Origin: UBA2199 sp964628035
GTDB taxonomy: Bacteria; Acidobacteriota; Aminicenantia; UBA2199
Reading direction: 5' to 3'
NCBI GenBank assembly: GCA_964628035.1
Contig: CAZVPI010000007.1
Location: forward strand, 62,001 to 126,000
DNA: 64,000 bases
The notes below the pieces were generated by a model. The model ran no database searches, was not told where the DNA came from, and saw only the letters and a program-made list of their open reading frames with translations. The translations under genes were made by a program, and so were the position numbers. Of the stretch, positions 44,919 through 52,873 are shown piece by piece (within the stretch, counting starts at the first letter, position 1; each line of letters opens with the position of its first letter).

Positions 44919-47384
44919 ATGGGCGGAATGGGCGGCCGGGGAAGCGGGGCGCGGCGCCTCGGCGCCGCCTGCCTGCTTTCTTTGTTGGCCCTGGGCTTCG
45001 CCTGCAGGAAGACGGCTGGGCCCAGGCCCAACCTGCTGCTGATCACCCTCGACACGACCCGCGCCGACCGCATCGGCTGCTACGGCGACGGGCGCGCCGC
45101 CACCCCCAACCTGGACCGCCTGGCGCGGCAGGGGGTGCGCTGCCGTCTGGCCTACACCCCGGCCCCCCTCACCCTGCCGGCGCATACGACGCTGCTCACC
45201 GGTCTCGAGCCGCAGGGGCACCAGGTGCGCAACAACGGCACCTACGCCCTGCGCCCGGAGGCGACCACCCTGGCCGAGGTGCTGCGCCGGGCCGGCTACT
45301 CGACCGCGGCCATGATCGCCGCCTTCGTCCTGGAGAGAAAATTCGGGCTGGACCAGGGCTTCGACCTGTACGACGACGGTCTGGACAAGCCGCCGGGGAA
45401 GACGACCTTCCGCTCCGAGATCCGCGGCGACCGCGTGCTGGAAAAGTTCCTGCGCTGGCTCGACGGCGCGCCGCCGCCCCCCTTTTTCTGCTGGGTCCAC
45501 CTCTACGACCCGCACGCCCCCTATGATCCGCCCGCTCCGTATTCCGAACGCTTCGCCGGCGACCCCTACCGCGGCGAGATCGCTTTCAGCGACGAGATCG
45601 TCGGCCGCCTGCTGAACGAGCTGGAGCGCCGCGGCCTGGCCCAGGACACCCTGGTCGTGGCCGCCGGCGACCATGGCGAGGGCTTCAGCGAGCACGGTGA
45701 GAGCGGCCACGGCATCTTCTGCTACGAGGAGTCGCTGCGCGTGCCGCTGATCTTCCACGGGCCGCGCATCCTGCGCGGCGGTCGCGTGCTCCAGGGGCCG
45801 GTGGGGCTGGTCGACGTCATGCCCACGCTCCTGGAACTGTTCGACCTGGACGCCGTCGCCGGGATGCAGGGGCGCAGCTTCGCCGCCGGCCTGCGCGGCG
45901 GAAAAAACGGCGCTGCGAGCTCCCCGCTTTATTTTGAGAGCTTGTACGGGATGGAGGAGATGGGCTGGGCCCCGCTCTCGGGCATCCTGAGCGGCCGCCT
46001 GAAATATATCTCGCTTCCCCGCCCCGAGCTTTATGACCTGGAGGCGGATCCCAACGAAAAGGACAACGTGTACCTGAAGCGCAACGCCCAGGCCAAGGCG
46101 CTGGCCCGCGAGCTGGACGACATCCTGGCGCGGACGGTGCGCAACGAGGAGGCGGCCCGGCCGCAGCAGAGCCGTTCCGACCAGGAGCGCCTGCGCGCCC
46201 TCGGCTACCTGGCTTCGGGCGCTTCCTCTTCGTCCTCCAGCAACGAGGACCCCAAGGAAGGGATCGTGCCCATGAACCGCCTGCTCAAGGTGCGAGAGGC
46301 GATCCAGGCCAAGAACCTCCAGGGCGCAGAGGAAGAGATGGCTGCGCTGCGCCAGACCGGGCTCGACCGCCGCCTGCCGCAGTTCTTCGACACCCTCTAT
46401 GAACTGGCGCTGGCGCGCCAGGACGGGGCCGCCATCCGCGCCGCCCTGCTCGAGGCCCTGTCACGCTTCCCCGAGCAGACCCGTTTCGCCATCCTGCTGG
46501 CGACTTTCCACCGCAATCGCGGCGAGGAAAAGCAGGCCGAGGATACGGCGTTGCAGATCCTGGCCCAGGCTCCCGAGACCCGGGAGGCCCATCTCCTGCT
46601 GGGCGAGATCTACCGCGGCCGCAAGCTCACGGACAAGGCCATCGAGCATTTTCAACGCGCCTGGGACCTGGAGCCCGAGGACCAGACGCTGCCACTGGCC
46701 CTGGCCGACCTGCAGCTGGAGGCCAACCGTCCCGTCCAGGCGCTGGCGGCGCTGCGCCGCCTCCTGGGCGGAGCGGCCAAAGGCCGGGAACTGGACGGCG
46801 CGGTCAAAGGCCAGGCGGCCAAGCTGCTGATCAAGCTGGGCGAGCCGGCGCTGGCCGAGGAACTGCTGCGCGGCCTGGTCAACGAGCAGGGAGGCGATCC
46901 CGGCCCTTGGACCCAGCTCGGCCTGGCCCAGCTCGAGCGCGGCCAGGAGGAAGAAGCCCGGCGCTCCTTTGAGCAGGCCCTGCGCCTTGATCCCCGCCAG
47001 GCATTGGCCTTGAGCGGCCTGGGGACGCTGCACCTCACCCTCTTCCGCCGTGACCGGGACCCGCGCGCCCTGGAGCAGGCCGGGGACCATTTCGAGAAGG
47101 CCCTGGCCGTGGACGGCAGGCTGGTCACGGCCCTGAACGGCCTGGGCGTGGTCCGCCTCTACCAGGGCGACGCGCCGGAGGCCGTGAAGAGGCTGCGCGC
47201 GGCCGTGGCCGCCGAGCCCGCGTTCACCAACGCCTATTTCAACCTGGCCATCGCCCAGCTGCGCCTGGGCCGCAAGGCGGCGGCGGCGAACACGCTGGCC
47301 ATGCTGCGCCAGCGCCACGGCGAACGTCTCAGCGCCGCCGAGCACCGGCAGTACGAGGCCCTGCGTCGGGAAGCGAATCAATAA
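44919..47384 (+). CDS. Sulfatase-fold hydrolase/transferase with C-terminal TPR repeats, paralog 1
   Basis: An 821-aa protein. A signal sequence with lipobox-like LGFAC (Cys29) suggests a lipoprotein. The catalytic domain (about 38-400) has ITLDTTRAD, LYDPHAPYDPP and AAGDHGEGFSEHG metal-binding segments. At the nucleophile position the sequence is TLPAHTTLLTG, so Thr85 replaces the Cys/Ser that sulfatases convert to formylglycine. This fits a phosphatase or phosphoethanolamine-transferase-like mechanism better than a true sulfatase. From about 440 to 820 TPR units follow. The gene is nine bases after the TPR protein in the GWxTD operon. The ATG at 44919 has no strong ribosome-binding site. 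Confidence 0.85.
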   Translation: MGGMGGRGSGARRLGAACLLSLLALGFACRKTAGPRPNLLLITLDTTRADRIGCYGDGRAATPNLDRLARQGVRCRLAYTPAPLTLPAHTTLLTGLEPQGHQVRNNGTYALRPEATTLAEVLRRAGYSTAAMIAAFVLERKFGLDQGFDLYDDGLDKPPGKTTFRSEIRGDRVLEKFLRWLDGAPPPPFFCWVHLYDPHAPYDPPAPYSERFAGDPYRGEIAFSDEIVGRLLNELERRGLAQDTLVVAAGDHGEGFSEHGESGHGIFCYEESLRVPLIFHGPRILRGGRVLQGPVGLVDVMPTLLELFDLDAVAGMQGRSFAAGLRGGKNGAASSPLYFESLYGMEEMGWAPLSGILSGRLKYISLPRPELYDLEADPNEKDNVYLKRNAQAKALARELDDILARTVRNEEAARPQQSRSDQERLRALGYLASGASSSSSSNEDPKEGIVPMNRLLKVREAIQAKNLQGAEEEMAALRQTGLDRRLPQFFDTLYELALARQDGAAIRAALLEALSRFPEQTRFAILLATFHRNRGEEKQAEDTALQILAQAPETREAHLLLGEIYRGRKLTDKAIEHFQRAWDLEPEDQTLPLALADLQLEANRPVQALAALRRLLGGAAKGRELDGAVKGQAAKLLIKLGEPALAEELLRGLVNEQGGDPGPWTQLGLAQLERGQEEEARRSFEQALRLDPRQALALSGLGTLHLTLFRRDRDPRALEQAGDHFEKALAVDGRLVTALNGLGVVRLYQGDAPEAVKRLRAAVAAEPAFTNAYFNLAIAQLRLGRKAAAANTLAMLRQRHGERLSAAEHRQYEALRREANQ

Positions 47385-47389
47385 CGAGC

Positions 47390-47570
47390 CTTACGTGGTA
47401 GTGATAGCGGTGGCGATCGCAGCCGCAATGAAGAACGAATTCAACGATCAACGATCAGGCGGAACAAAAAAGCACTACGCTTGAACGTTCCCGCCTCTGA
47501 CTGCACGACGCCGCGGGCGGGCTGGTTCTCCCGCTCGTTCAAGGCTGTTTCGATCACGATCACGACCCCT
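47390..47570. repeat. Inverted-repeat element 11
   Basis: The left arm (about 47394-47420, GTGATAGCGGTGGCGATCGC) and the right arm (47549-47570, CGATCACGATCACGACC) are inverted; the units look closer to 6 bp. Inside, GCTTGAACG (47479) and CGTTCAAGG (47536) form a further inverted pair. The right arm contains the stop codon of the convergent sulfatase-fold gene. Confidence 0.6.
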
Positions 47571-49911
47571 TCCACTTGGAGTTCGATACGTTCTGCTTCT
47601 TCTCTAGCCTGGCGATCAGCTTCTCTCCCTCCCGCGTATAGAAGTCCCGCCGCTCCGTGGCTCCCAAAGCGTTGTACAGGTTGGTCAGCACGTAGTATCC
47701 GAACAGGGTGTCGCGGTCGGCCGGCGGCATGGCCACGCCTTCCAGGCACAGGCGCACGGCCTGCTGCAGGTCCCCGTTCCGGCGCAGCAGGATCTCGGCC
47801 AGGTGAAAGCGGGGCATCTTCAGCTTCGGCTCGGCTTCCAGGGCCTGGCGGTAGAAGCGGGCCGCGTCGTCGAGGTCCCCGCGCTGCTTGAGCAGGTTGG
47901 CCAGGTTGACCGCGGCCTGGTATTTCTCCGGGTTGATCTCCAACTCCTGGCGGTAGTTCTCGCGGGCGGCATCGGGCCGCCCGAGCGCCTCCTGCACCTG
48001 GGCCATCAGGTAATGGCTGTTGCGCGTGCGCGGGTTGTCGGCCAGGGCCCGCTCCAGGATCTTTTCGGCGCCGGCGTGATCTTCCTTGCGCATCAGCGCC
48101 TCGGCGGTCAGGTTGGCCAGCTGCGGGGCGGTCGGGTCGAGATCCTTGGCCCGGCCCAGCACCTGCAGCGCCTCGTCGGCCCGCCCCTGCAGCAGGCGCA
48201 CATAGCCCAGCTTCTCCAACAGCGTGGGTTCGTCGGGGAACGCCTGCAGGAAACGCAGGCTCTCGGCGGCGGCCGTTTCCGCTTCGCCGGAGCCGATCAG
48301 CGTCTGGACGATGTTCAGCATGAGGAACAGGTTGTCGGGCTTCAGCTCCAGGGCGCGGCGGAAGGAGGCCAGGGCCCCGTCCTTGCGCCCGAGCTTCAGG
48401 TTGACATTGCCCTGCAGGCTCCAGGCATCGGCCAGCTCCGGCTCCTCGCGGGTCAGGCCTTCCAGGATGCCGGCGGCCTCGGCGAAGCGCTTCTCTTCCA
48501 GCAGCATCGTGGCCCGCGTCAGGGCGTTGCCAACGGCGATCTTGTCCTTGGGATCGGCGAGGGGGCGCGTCTCGTCGACCTTGACCTCGCCCGAGAGGTA
48601 GCCCAAAGCGGCCAGCCGCCTCTGGTCCTCCGGGCTCAGGCGCTGGCCGGCATCGGGGCGCAGCGCCCCCCGCGAGCTGCGGTTGACGAAGGCCAGCAGC
48701 TGACCGCGCAGGCCGCGGCGGCGCCCGTCTCCGGCAAGCTCCCGGAGCTCCTGCGGGTCGCTGGCCAGGTCGTACAGCTCGTCACGCGGGGCCAGGATGT
48801 ACTTGAGCGGGCCGCAGCTGAACGACCGCAGGCTCGACCAGCCGTAATGGAAGCGGGGATAGTAGGTTTCGCTGTAGCCCTGGCCCGCGCCTTCCGCGGC
48901 GCGCCCGTCGAGCAGCGGCCACAAGCTTTTCCCCTGCCACCCCTTGGGGACCGGGACACGAAGCAGGTCCAGCACGGTGGGCGCCACGTCGACGAGCTCC
49001 ACCGTGCGGGCGACCAGCGGGCGGCGGAAAGGGCGCGGGGCGCGGAAGATCAGCGGCACATGGAGGGTGGTCTCGTAGAGGAACGTGCCGTGGCCGTCCT
49101 CGTCGTGGTCTCCCAGCCCTTCGCCGTGGTCGGCGGCGACCACGATCAGCGAGCGGTCGTAGATCCCCCGTTCCTTCAGGAAGGCGATGAACTTGCCCAA
49201 CTCGGCGTCGGTGTACTCGACCTCCCCCCTGTACGCCGCCTGCGGAGTGCCGCGGCCGTACGGCTCGGGGGGATCGTAGGGCGAGTGCGGATCGTACAGG
49301 TGGATCCAGGCGAAAAAGGGCCTTGGACCGACGGTTTCCAGCCAGCCGCGTGCATCGGCCAGCACCTCGCCGGCGCGCTTCTCGTTCTCCAGCAGGATGC
49401 GGTCGTAGCGCGCCGGGTCGAAGCGGTCGGAATAGACGTCGAAACCCTGCTTCAGCCCCCATTTGCCGTGCAGCACGAAGGCGCCGATGAAAGCGGCGGT
49501 GGCCATGCCCTTGCCCTTCAGCGCCTCGCTGAGCAGGGTCAGCGCCTCCGGCGCCCGGAAACCGCCGTTGTCGCGCACCTGATTGAACTGCGGATAGGTG
49601 GAGGATAGGAGGGAGGTGTGCGAGGGCAGGGTGAGGGGCGTCTGGCAGACGCAGTGGCCGAAGCGCGCCCCCTCGGCGGCCAGGGTGTCAAGCGCCGGCG
49701 TTTGCGCCCGCCCGCCGCCGTAGGCGCCCACATGGTCGGCGCGCAGGGTGTCGATGGTGACCAGGATGACGTTCAGGTCCCCGTTGGGCTTGAAAAATCT
49801 CCTTGGCCGGAGGAAGAGCCATCCAAGAACAAGCAGGAAAACGGTCGGCAGCAGTGCGGCGGCCAGGACCGCAGGCCGCTTGCGCAACGTGGAAATGGAG
49901 GCGGGCGTCAT
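47560..49911 (-). CDS. Sulfatase-fold hydrolase/transferase with C-terminal TPR repeats, paralog 2
   Basis: A 783-aa protein with an N-terminal membrane anchor (about 13-35, no lipobox). The catalytic domain is VTIDTLRADHVGAYGGG, TPLTLPSHTSLLS with Thr94 at the nucleophile position, LYDPHSPYDPP and VAADHGEGLGDHDEDGHG. TPR units cover about 470-770. It is closest to the next gene downstream in coordinates (50216-52534), and both share a CVCQ(T/A)PLTLPSH block. The start at 49911 lies six bases after a -10 box with no ribosome-binding site. Its last codons and stop lie in an inverted-repeat arm. The substrate is unknown. Confidence 0.87.
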   Translation of the reverse strand: MTPASISTLRKRPAVLAAALLPTVFLLVLGWLFLRPRRFFKPNGDLNVILVTIDTLRADHVGAYGGGRAQTPALDTLAAEGARFGHCVCQTPLTLPSHTSLLSSTYPQFNQVRDNGGFRAPEALTLLSEALKGKGMATAAFIGAFVLHGKWGLKQGFDVYSDRFDPARYDRILLENEKRAGEVLADARGWLETVGPRPFFAWIHLYDPHSPYDPPEPYGRGTPQAAYRGEVEYTDAELGKFIAFLKERGIYDRSLIVVAADHGEGLGDHDEDGHGTFLYETTLHVPLIFRAPRPFRRPLVARTVELVDVAPTVLDLLRVPVPKGWQGKSLWPLLDGRAAEGAGQGYSETYYPRFHYGWSSLRSFSCGPLKYILAPRDELYDLASDPQELRELAGDGRRRGLRGQLLAFVNRSSRGALRPDAGQRLSPEDQRRLAALGYLSGEVKVDETRPLADPKDKIAVGNALTRATMLLEEKRFAEAAGILEGLTREEPELADAWSLQGNVNLKLGRKDGALASFRRALELKPDNLFLMLNIVQTLIGSGEAETAAAESLRFLQAFPDEPTLLEKLGYVRLLQGRADEALQVLGRAKDLDPTAPQLANLTAEALMRKEDHAGAEKILERALADNPRTRNSHYLMAQVQEALGRPDAARENYRQELEINPEKYQAAVNLANLLKQRGDLDDAARFYRQALEAEPKLKMPRFHLAEILLRRNGDLQQAVRLCLEGVAMPPADRDTLFGYYVLTNLYNALGATERRDFYTREGEKLIARLEKKQNVSNSKWKGS

Positions 49912-49917
49912 GGTTTT

Positions 49918-49945
49918 ATCTTATCATAGACGGCGTAACGGTCAA
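49918..49945 (-). promoter_or_regulatory. Leaderless-type promoter of sulfatase-fold paralog 2
   Basis: On the minus strand TTGACC (49940-49945), a 16-bp spacer and TAAGAT (49918-49923) are followed by six bases and the ATG at 49911. No Shine-Dalgarno sequence is present. Confidence 0.65.
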
Positions 49946-49965
49946 GGGACACGGCAACGGCAAAA

Positions 49966-50208
49966 AGTGATAGTGTACGTGTTAGTGTTAGGCAATGCAT
50001 TCGCCTGATCTCTAACGGACCTTCAGGGCAACAGAATTGCATTACCATTTCGCACTTCTGGCGAAGGATTTCTTATGATGCCCATGACCAAAGCATGGGC
50101 ATCTAAAGGCAAAAGGAAAAAAAGGAAAGAACCCGTCCGAGTACTCGCTACTATCACTGCCACTTATAGTTCGTCGAGTTTTTTACTGACACTAACACGA
50201 GCACTGAG
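49966..50208. repeat. Inverted-repeat element 12 with inner hairpin
   Basis: The left arm (49966-49992, GTGATAGTGTACGTGTTAGTG) pairs with two right segments (50146-50170, CTACTATCACTGCCAC; 50180-50208, CTGACACTAACACGAGC). A perfect 10-bp hairpin (GATGCCCATG at 50077-50086 with CATGGGCATC at 50094-50103) lies inside. The same GTGTTAGTGTTAGG-like sequence recurs near 24671 and 52590. No gene was seen in this gap. Confidence 0.65.
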
Positions 50209-50215
50209 AGCTTGC

Positions 50216-52534
50216 CTATTTCCTCTCTTCGAGTTTGGCTATAAACTCTTCTCCCTTGCGGGTATAGAGATCGCGTTTCTCCCGGTCGCCCAGGGCGTTG
50301 TAGAGGTTGGTCAGCACGAAAAAGCCGAAAAGGGTCTCGCGGTCGGCGGGAGGGATGTCGATCCCCTCCAGGCACAGGGTAACGGCCCGCTGCAGGTCGC
50401 TCCCCTGGCGCAACAGGATCTCGGCCAGGTGGAAGCGGGCCATTTTCAGGCGCGGCTCGGCTGCCAGCGCCAGGCGGTAGTATTCAGCCGCCTCGTCGAG
50501 CCGGTCCAACTGCTTGAGCAAGTTGGCCAGGTTGACCGCCGCCCGGAAATGGCGCGCGTCGATCTCCAGCTCGCGGCGATAGTGCTCTGCGGCCTCCTGC
50601 CGCCGGCCCTCGGCCTCGGCCAGCTGCCCCAGCAGGTAGTGGCTCCCGGCCGCGCGGGGCTGGGCCTGTCCGACCGCTTCCAGCAGGAGGCGGGCGGCGG
50701 CATGGCCGCCGCGGGCGATCAGCGACGCGGCGGCCTCGTTCAGGCGGGGATAGGTCCCCGGATCGGCCCGCAGGGCGCGCAGCAGCGCCTTCAGGGCCTC
50801 CTCATCCTGCCCCTGCGCCAGGCGCAGCTGACCCAGCGCCGAGAGCAGCGCCGGGTCTTCGGGCGCGTCGCCCAGGAAGCGGACCGCCTGCGCCGCCGCC
50901 TCCTCGAGCCGTCCCAGCCTTTGCAGGGCCTTCAGCATGTCGAGGCGGTTGTTGGCGTCCTCGGGCTTGAGGGCCAGGGCGCGGCGGAACGCCTCCAACG
51001 CCTGCTCGTTTCTGCCGCCGGCCAGCAGGGCATTGCCTTCCAGGTTGAGGGCGTCGGCAAAGCCGGGGTTGCGCTCGACGATGCTCCGCGCTTCAGCCAG
51101 CGCTTCCGGCCAGCGCCCCTCGCCCAGCAGGGCCACGGCCCTGCCGAAGGCTACATAGTCGGGAAGCTTGTCCTTGGGATCGGCCAGTTCACTTTCCTCG
51201 TCGCCGAGCGAGGCGGCGCCGCCCAGGTAGCCGAGCGCGGCCAGCCGGCGCCGGTCCTCGGCGCTCATCGCCCGCGCCCGCACCGGGGTCAGGGCGTTCC
51301 GGCCGGCCCGCTGCATGAAAGCCAGGCCGCGGCCGCGCAGGTCAATCCGCCTTTTCGCCTCCGCAACGGCCAGGTTGCGGGCCTCGCCCGGGTCCCGGCC
51401 CAGGTCATAGAGCTCGTCGCGCGGGGCGAAAATATACTTGTAGCCGCCGTGATAATAAGCCTTGAGCGGAGCCCAGCCGTAGTGCAGGCGCGGGTACCAG
51501 GTCTCGCTGTAGGCCTCGCCCAAACGGCCGTCCTCCTTGCCGTGCAGCAGCCGCGTCAGCGTCTGCCCCTGCCAGGAGGCGGGGGCGGGGATGCCCAGCA
51601 GGTCGAGAAGGGTCGGCGCCAGGTCGGTCAGCTGCACCGTCGTTCTCACGTCGCGCGCTTTGAAGCGCCGCGGGGCGCGGACGATCAACGGCACGTGGAC
51701 GGTGGTTTCGTAGAGGAAATAGCCGTGCTTCTGCTCGCCGTGATCGTCGAGCCCCTCGCCGTGGTCGGCGGTGACGAGGATCAGCGTCCGCTCGTAAAGC
51801 CCCTTTTTTCTCAGAAAGTCGAAGAAGCGGCCCAGCTCGTGGTCGGCGTACTCCACCTCGCCGCGGTAAGGCTGGCCGGGCCGGCGATCGAAGGGCGGGG
51901 GCGGCTCATAGGGAAAGTGCGGATCGTAGAGGTGGATCCAGGCGAAAAAGCGGCGATCCTTCTGCTTCTCCAGCCAGGAGCGGGCGTCGCCCAGGACCTC
52001 GCCGGCCCTTTTCTTGGCCAGCAGCACCAGGTCGCGACCGGGGCCGGGATCGAAGCGGTCGGAATACAGGTCGAAGCCCTGGTTCAGCCCCCACTTGCCG
52101 TGGAGGACATAGCCGCCGATGAAGGCGGCGGTGGCGAAACCCCGCTTCTGCAGCACCTCGCTGACCAGTTCCAGCTCCGGCGGCGCCTGGAAGGCTCCGT
52201 TGTCGCGCACGCGGTGGAACAACGGCTGCGTGGCCGACAGCAGCGAGGCGTGCGAGGGCAGGGTCAGCGGCGCCTGGCACACGCAGTGGCGGAAGAGAGT
52301 CCCCTCGGCGGCCAGGGCGTCGAGCGCCGGCGTGTCGGCGCGGCCCGCGCCATAGGCGCCGACGTGGTCGGCGCGCAGGGTGTCGATGGTCACCAGCACC
52401 ACGTTCCAGTCTTCCGGCGCCGCGGCGCGCCCAGGGCGGAAAATCCAGGCAGCCAGCGCCGCCAGCGACAGGGCGGCCGCCGCCAGCCAGGCGCGGCGGC
52501 GCCGGGAGGAGGGGGCAGCAGATGGTGTTCTCAC
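50216..52534 (-). CDS. Sulfatase-fold hydrolase/transferase with C-terminal TPR repeats, paralog 3
   Basis: A 772-aa protein starting at a GTG (52534) that lies six bases after an AATAAT box; a longer ATG start (52573) would lie upstream of the -35 box, so it cannot be on the transcript. A basic stretch and a membrane anchor (about 16-34) come first. The catalytic domain has VTIDTLRADHVGAYGAG, APLTLPSHASLLS with Thr91 at the nucleophile position, LYDPHFPYEPP and VTADHGEGLDDHGEQKHG. TPR units fill about 440-765. The strong similarity to paralog 2 indicates tandem duplication, yet each has its own promoter and a repeat element lies between them. Confidence 0.87.
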   Translation of the reverse strand: MRTPSAAPSSRRRRAWLAAAALSLAALAAWIFRPGRAAAPEDWNVVLVTIDTLRADHVGAYGAGRADTPALDALAAEGTLFRHCVCQAPLTLPSHASLLSATQPLFHRVRDNGAFQAPPELELVSEVLQKRGFATAAFIGGYVLHGKWGLNQGFDLYSDRFDPGPGRDLVLLAKKRAGEVLGDARSWLEKQKDRRFFAWIHLYDPHFPYEPPPPFDRRPGQPYRGEVEYADHELGRFFDFLRKKGLYERTLILVTADHGEGLDDHGEQKHGYFLYETTVHVPLIVRAPRRFKARDVRTTVQLTDLAPTLLDLLGIPAPASWQGQTLTRLLHGKEDGRLGEAYSETWYPRLHYGWAPLKAYYHGGYKYIFAPRDELYDLGRDPGEARNLAVAEAKRRIDLRGRGLAFMQRAGRNALTPVRARAMSAEDRRRLAALGYLGGAASLGDEESELADPKDKLPDYVAFGRAVALLGEGRWPEALAEARSIVERNPGFADALNLEGNALLAGGRNEQALEAFRRALALKPEDANNRLDMLKALQRLGRLEEAAAQAVRFLGDAPEDPALLSALGQLRLAQGQDEEALKALLRALRADPGTYPRLNEAAASLIARGGHAAARLLLEAVGQAQPRAAGSHYLLGQLAEAEGRRQEAAEHYRRELEIDARHFRAAVNLANLLKQLDRLDEAAEYYRLALAAEPRLKMARFHLAEILLRQGSDLQRAVTLCLEGIDIPPADRETLFGFFVLTNLYNALGDREKRDLYTRKGEEFIAKLEERK

Positions 52535-52540
52535 CCCTCG

Positions 52541-52569
52541 ATTATTCCACAGGATCGCGGCCGCGGCAA
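52541..52569 (-). promoter_or_regulatory. Leaderless-type promoter of sulfatase-fold paralog 3
   Basis: On the minus strand TTGCCG (52564-52569), a 17-bp spacer and AATAAT (52541-52546) are followed by six bases and a GTG start at 52534. Confidence 0.65.
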
Positions 52570-52736
52570 GCATGAAACGAGGGTGATGGTGTTTGTGTGA
52601 GTGTTAGGAACGGCCCTCAACGAACTCTCTTGAAGAACCAAAGGAAGGGGCTGCTTACTCTTTCCTTTTACTTATTTCCTTTCTGAATGTCCGCGCAGGT
52701 CGGAGATCGACGAACTTTCCCTGGAGATGGGTATCC

Positions 52737-52811
52737 GTGATTCGTGAATGGAACAGCCAAGGTCGGCTTATTGCCATTCCCTTTCACGTTTCACATTTCA
52801 CTTTTCACTGG
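52737..52811. repeat. Heptad inverted-repeat element 13
   Basis: The left arm (52737-52757, GTGATTCGTGAATGGAACAG) pairs with the right arm (52774-52811), CCATTCCC followed by TTTCACG, TTTCACA, TTTCACT, TTTCACT at exact 7-bp period. A second pyrimidine-rich inverted pair (AAAGGAAGGGG near 52638; TTTCCTTTTACTTATTTCC near 52660) precedes it. The rest of 52570-52873 holds no gene. Confidence 0.72.
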
Positions 52812-52816
52812 AGTTC

Positions 52817-52845
52817 AAAAAAAAAGGGGGCACGTGCGTGCCCCC
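52817..52845 (-). terminator. Intrinsic terminator of TonB-dependent receptor 1
   Basis: On the minus strand an 8-bp G+C stem (52826-52833 with 52838-52845, 4-base loop) is followed by nine T residues (52817-52825). It lies 29 bases past the receptor stop codon. Confidence 0.92.
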
Positions 52846-52873
52846 GTGGGAACAGACCGATCGAGTTCCTAGA

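Noticed and set aside
44919..46150. Plain sulfatase annotation for the three sulfatase-fold genes
   Set aside because: The formylglycine precursor residue (Cys or Ser) is replaced by Thr in all three, so a sulfatase name would claim an activity the sequence does not support.
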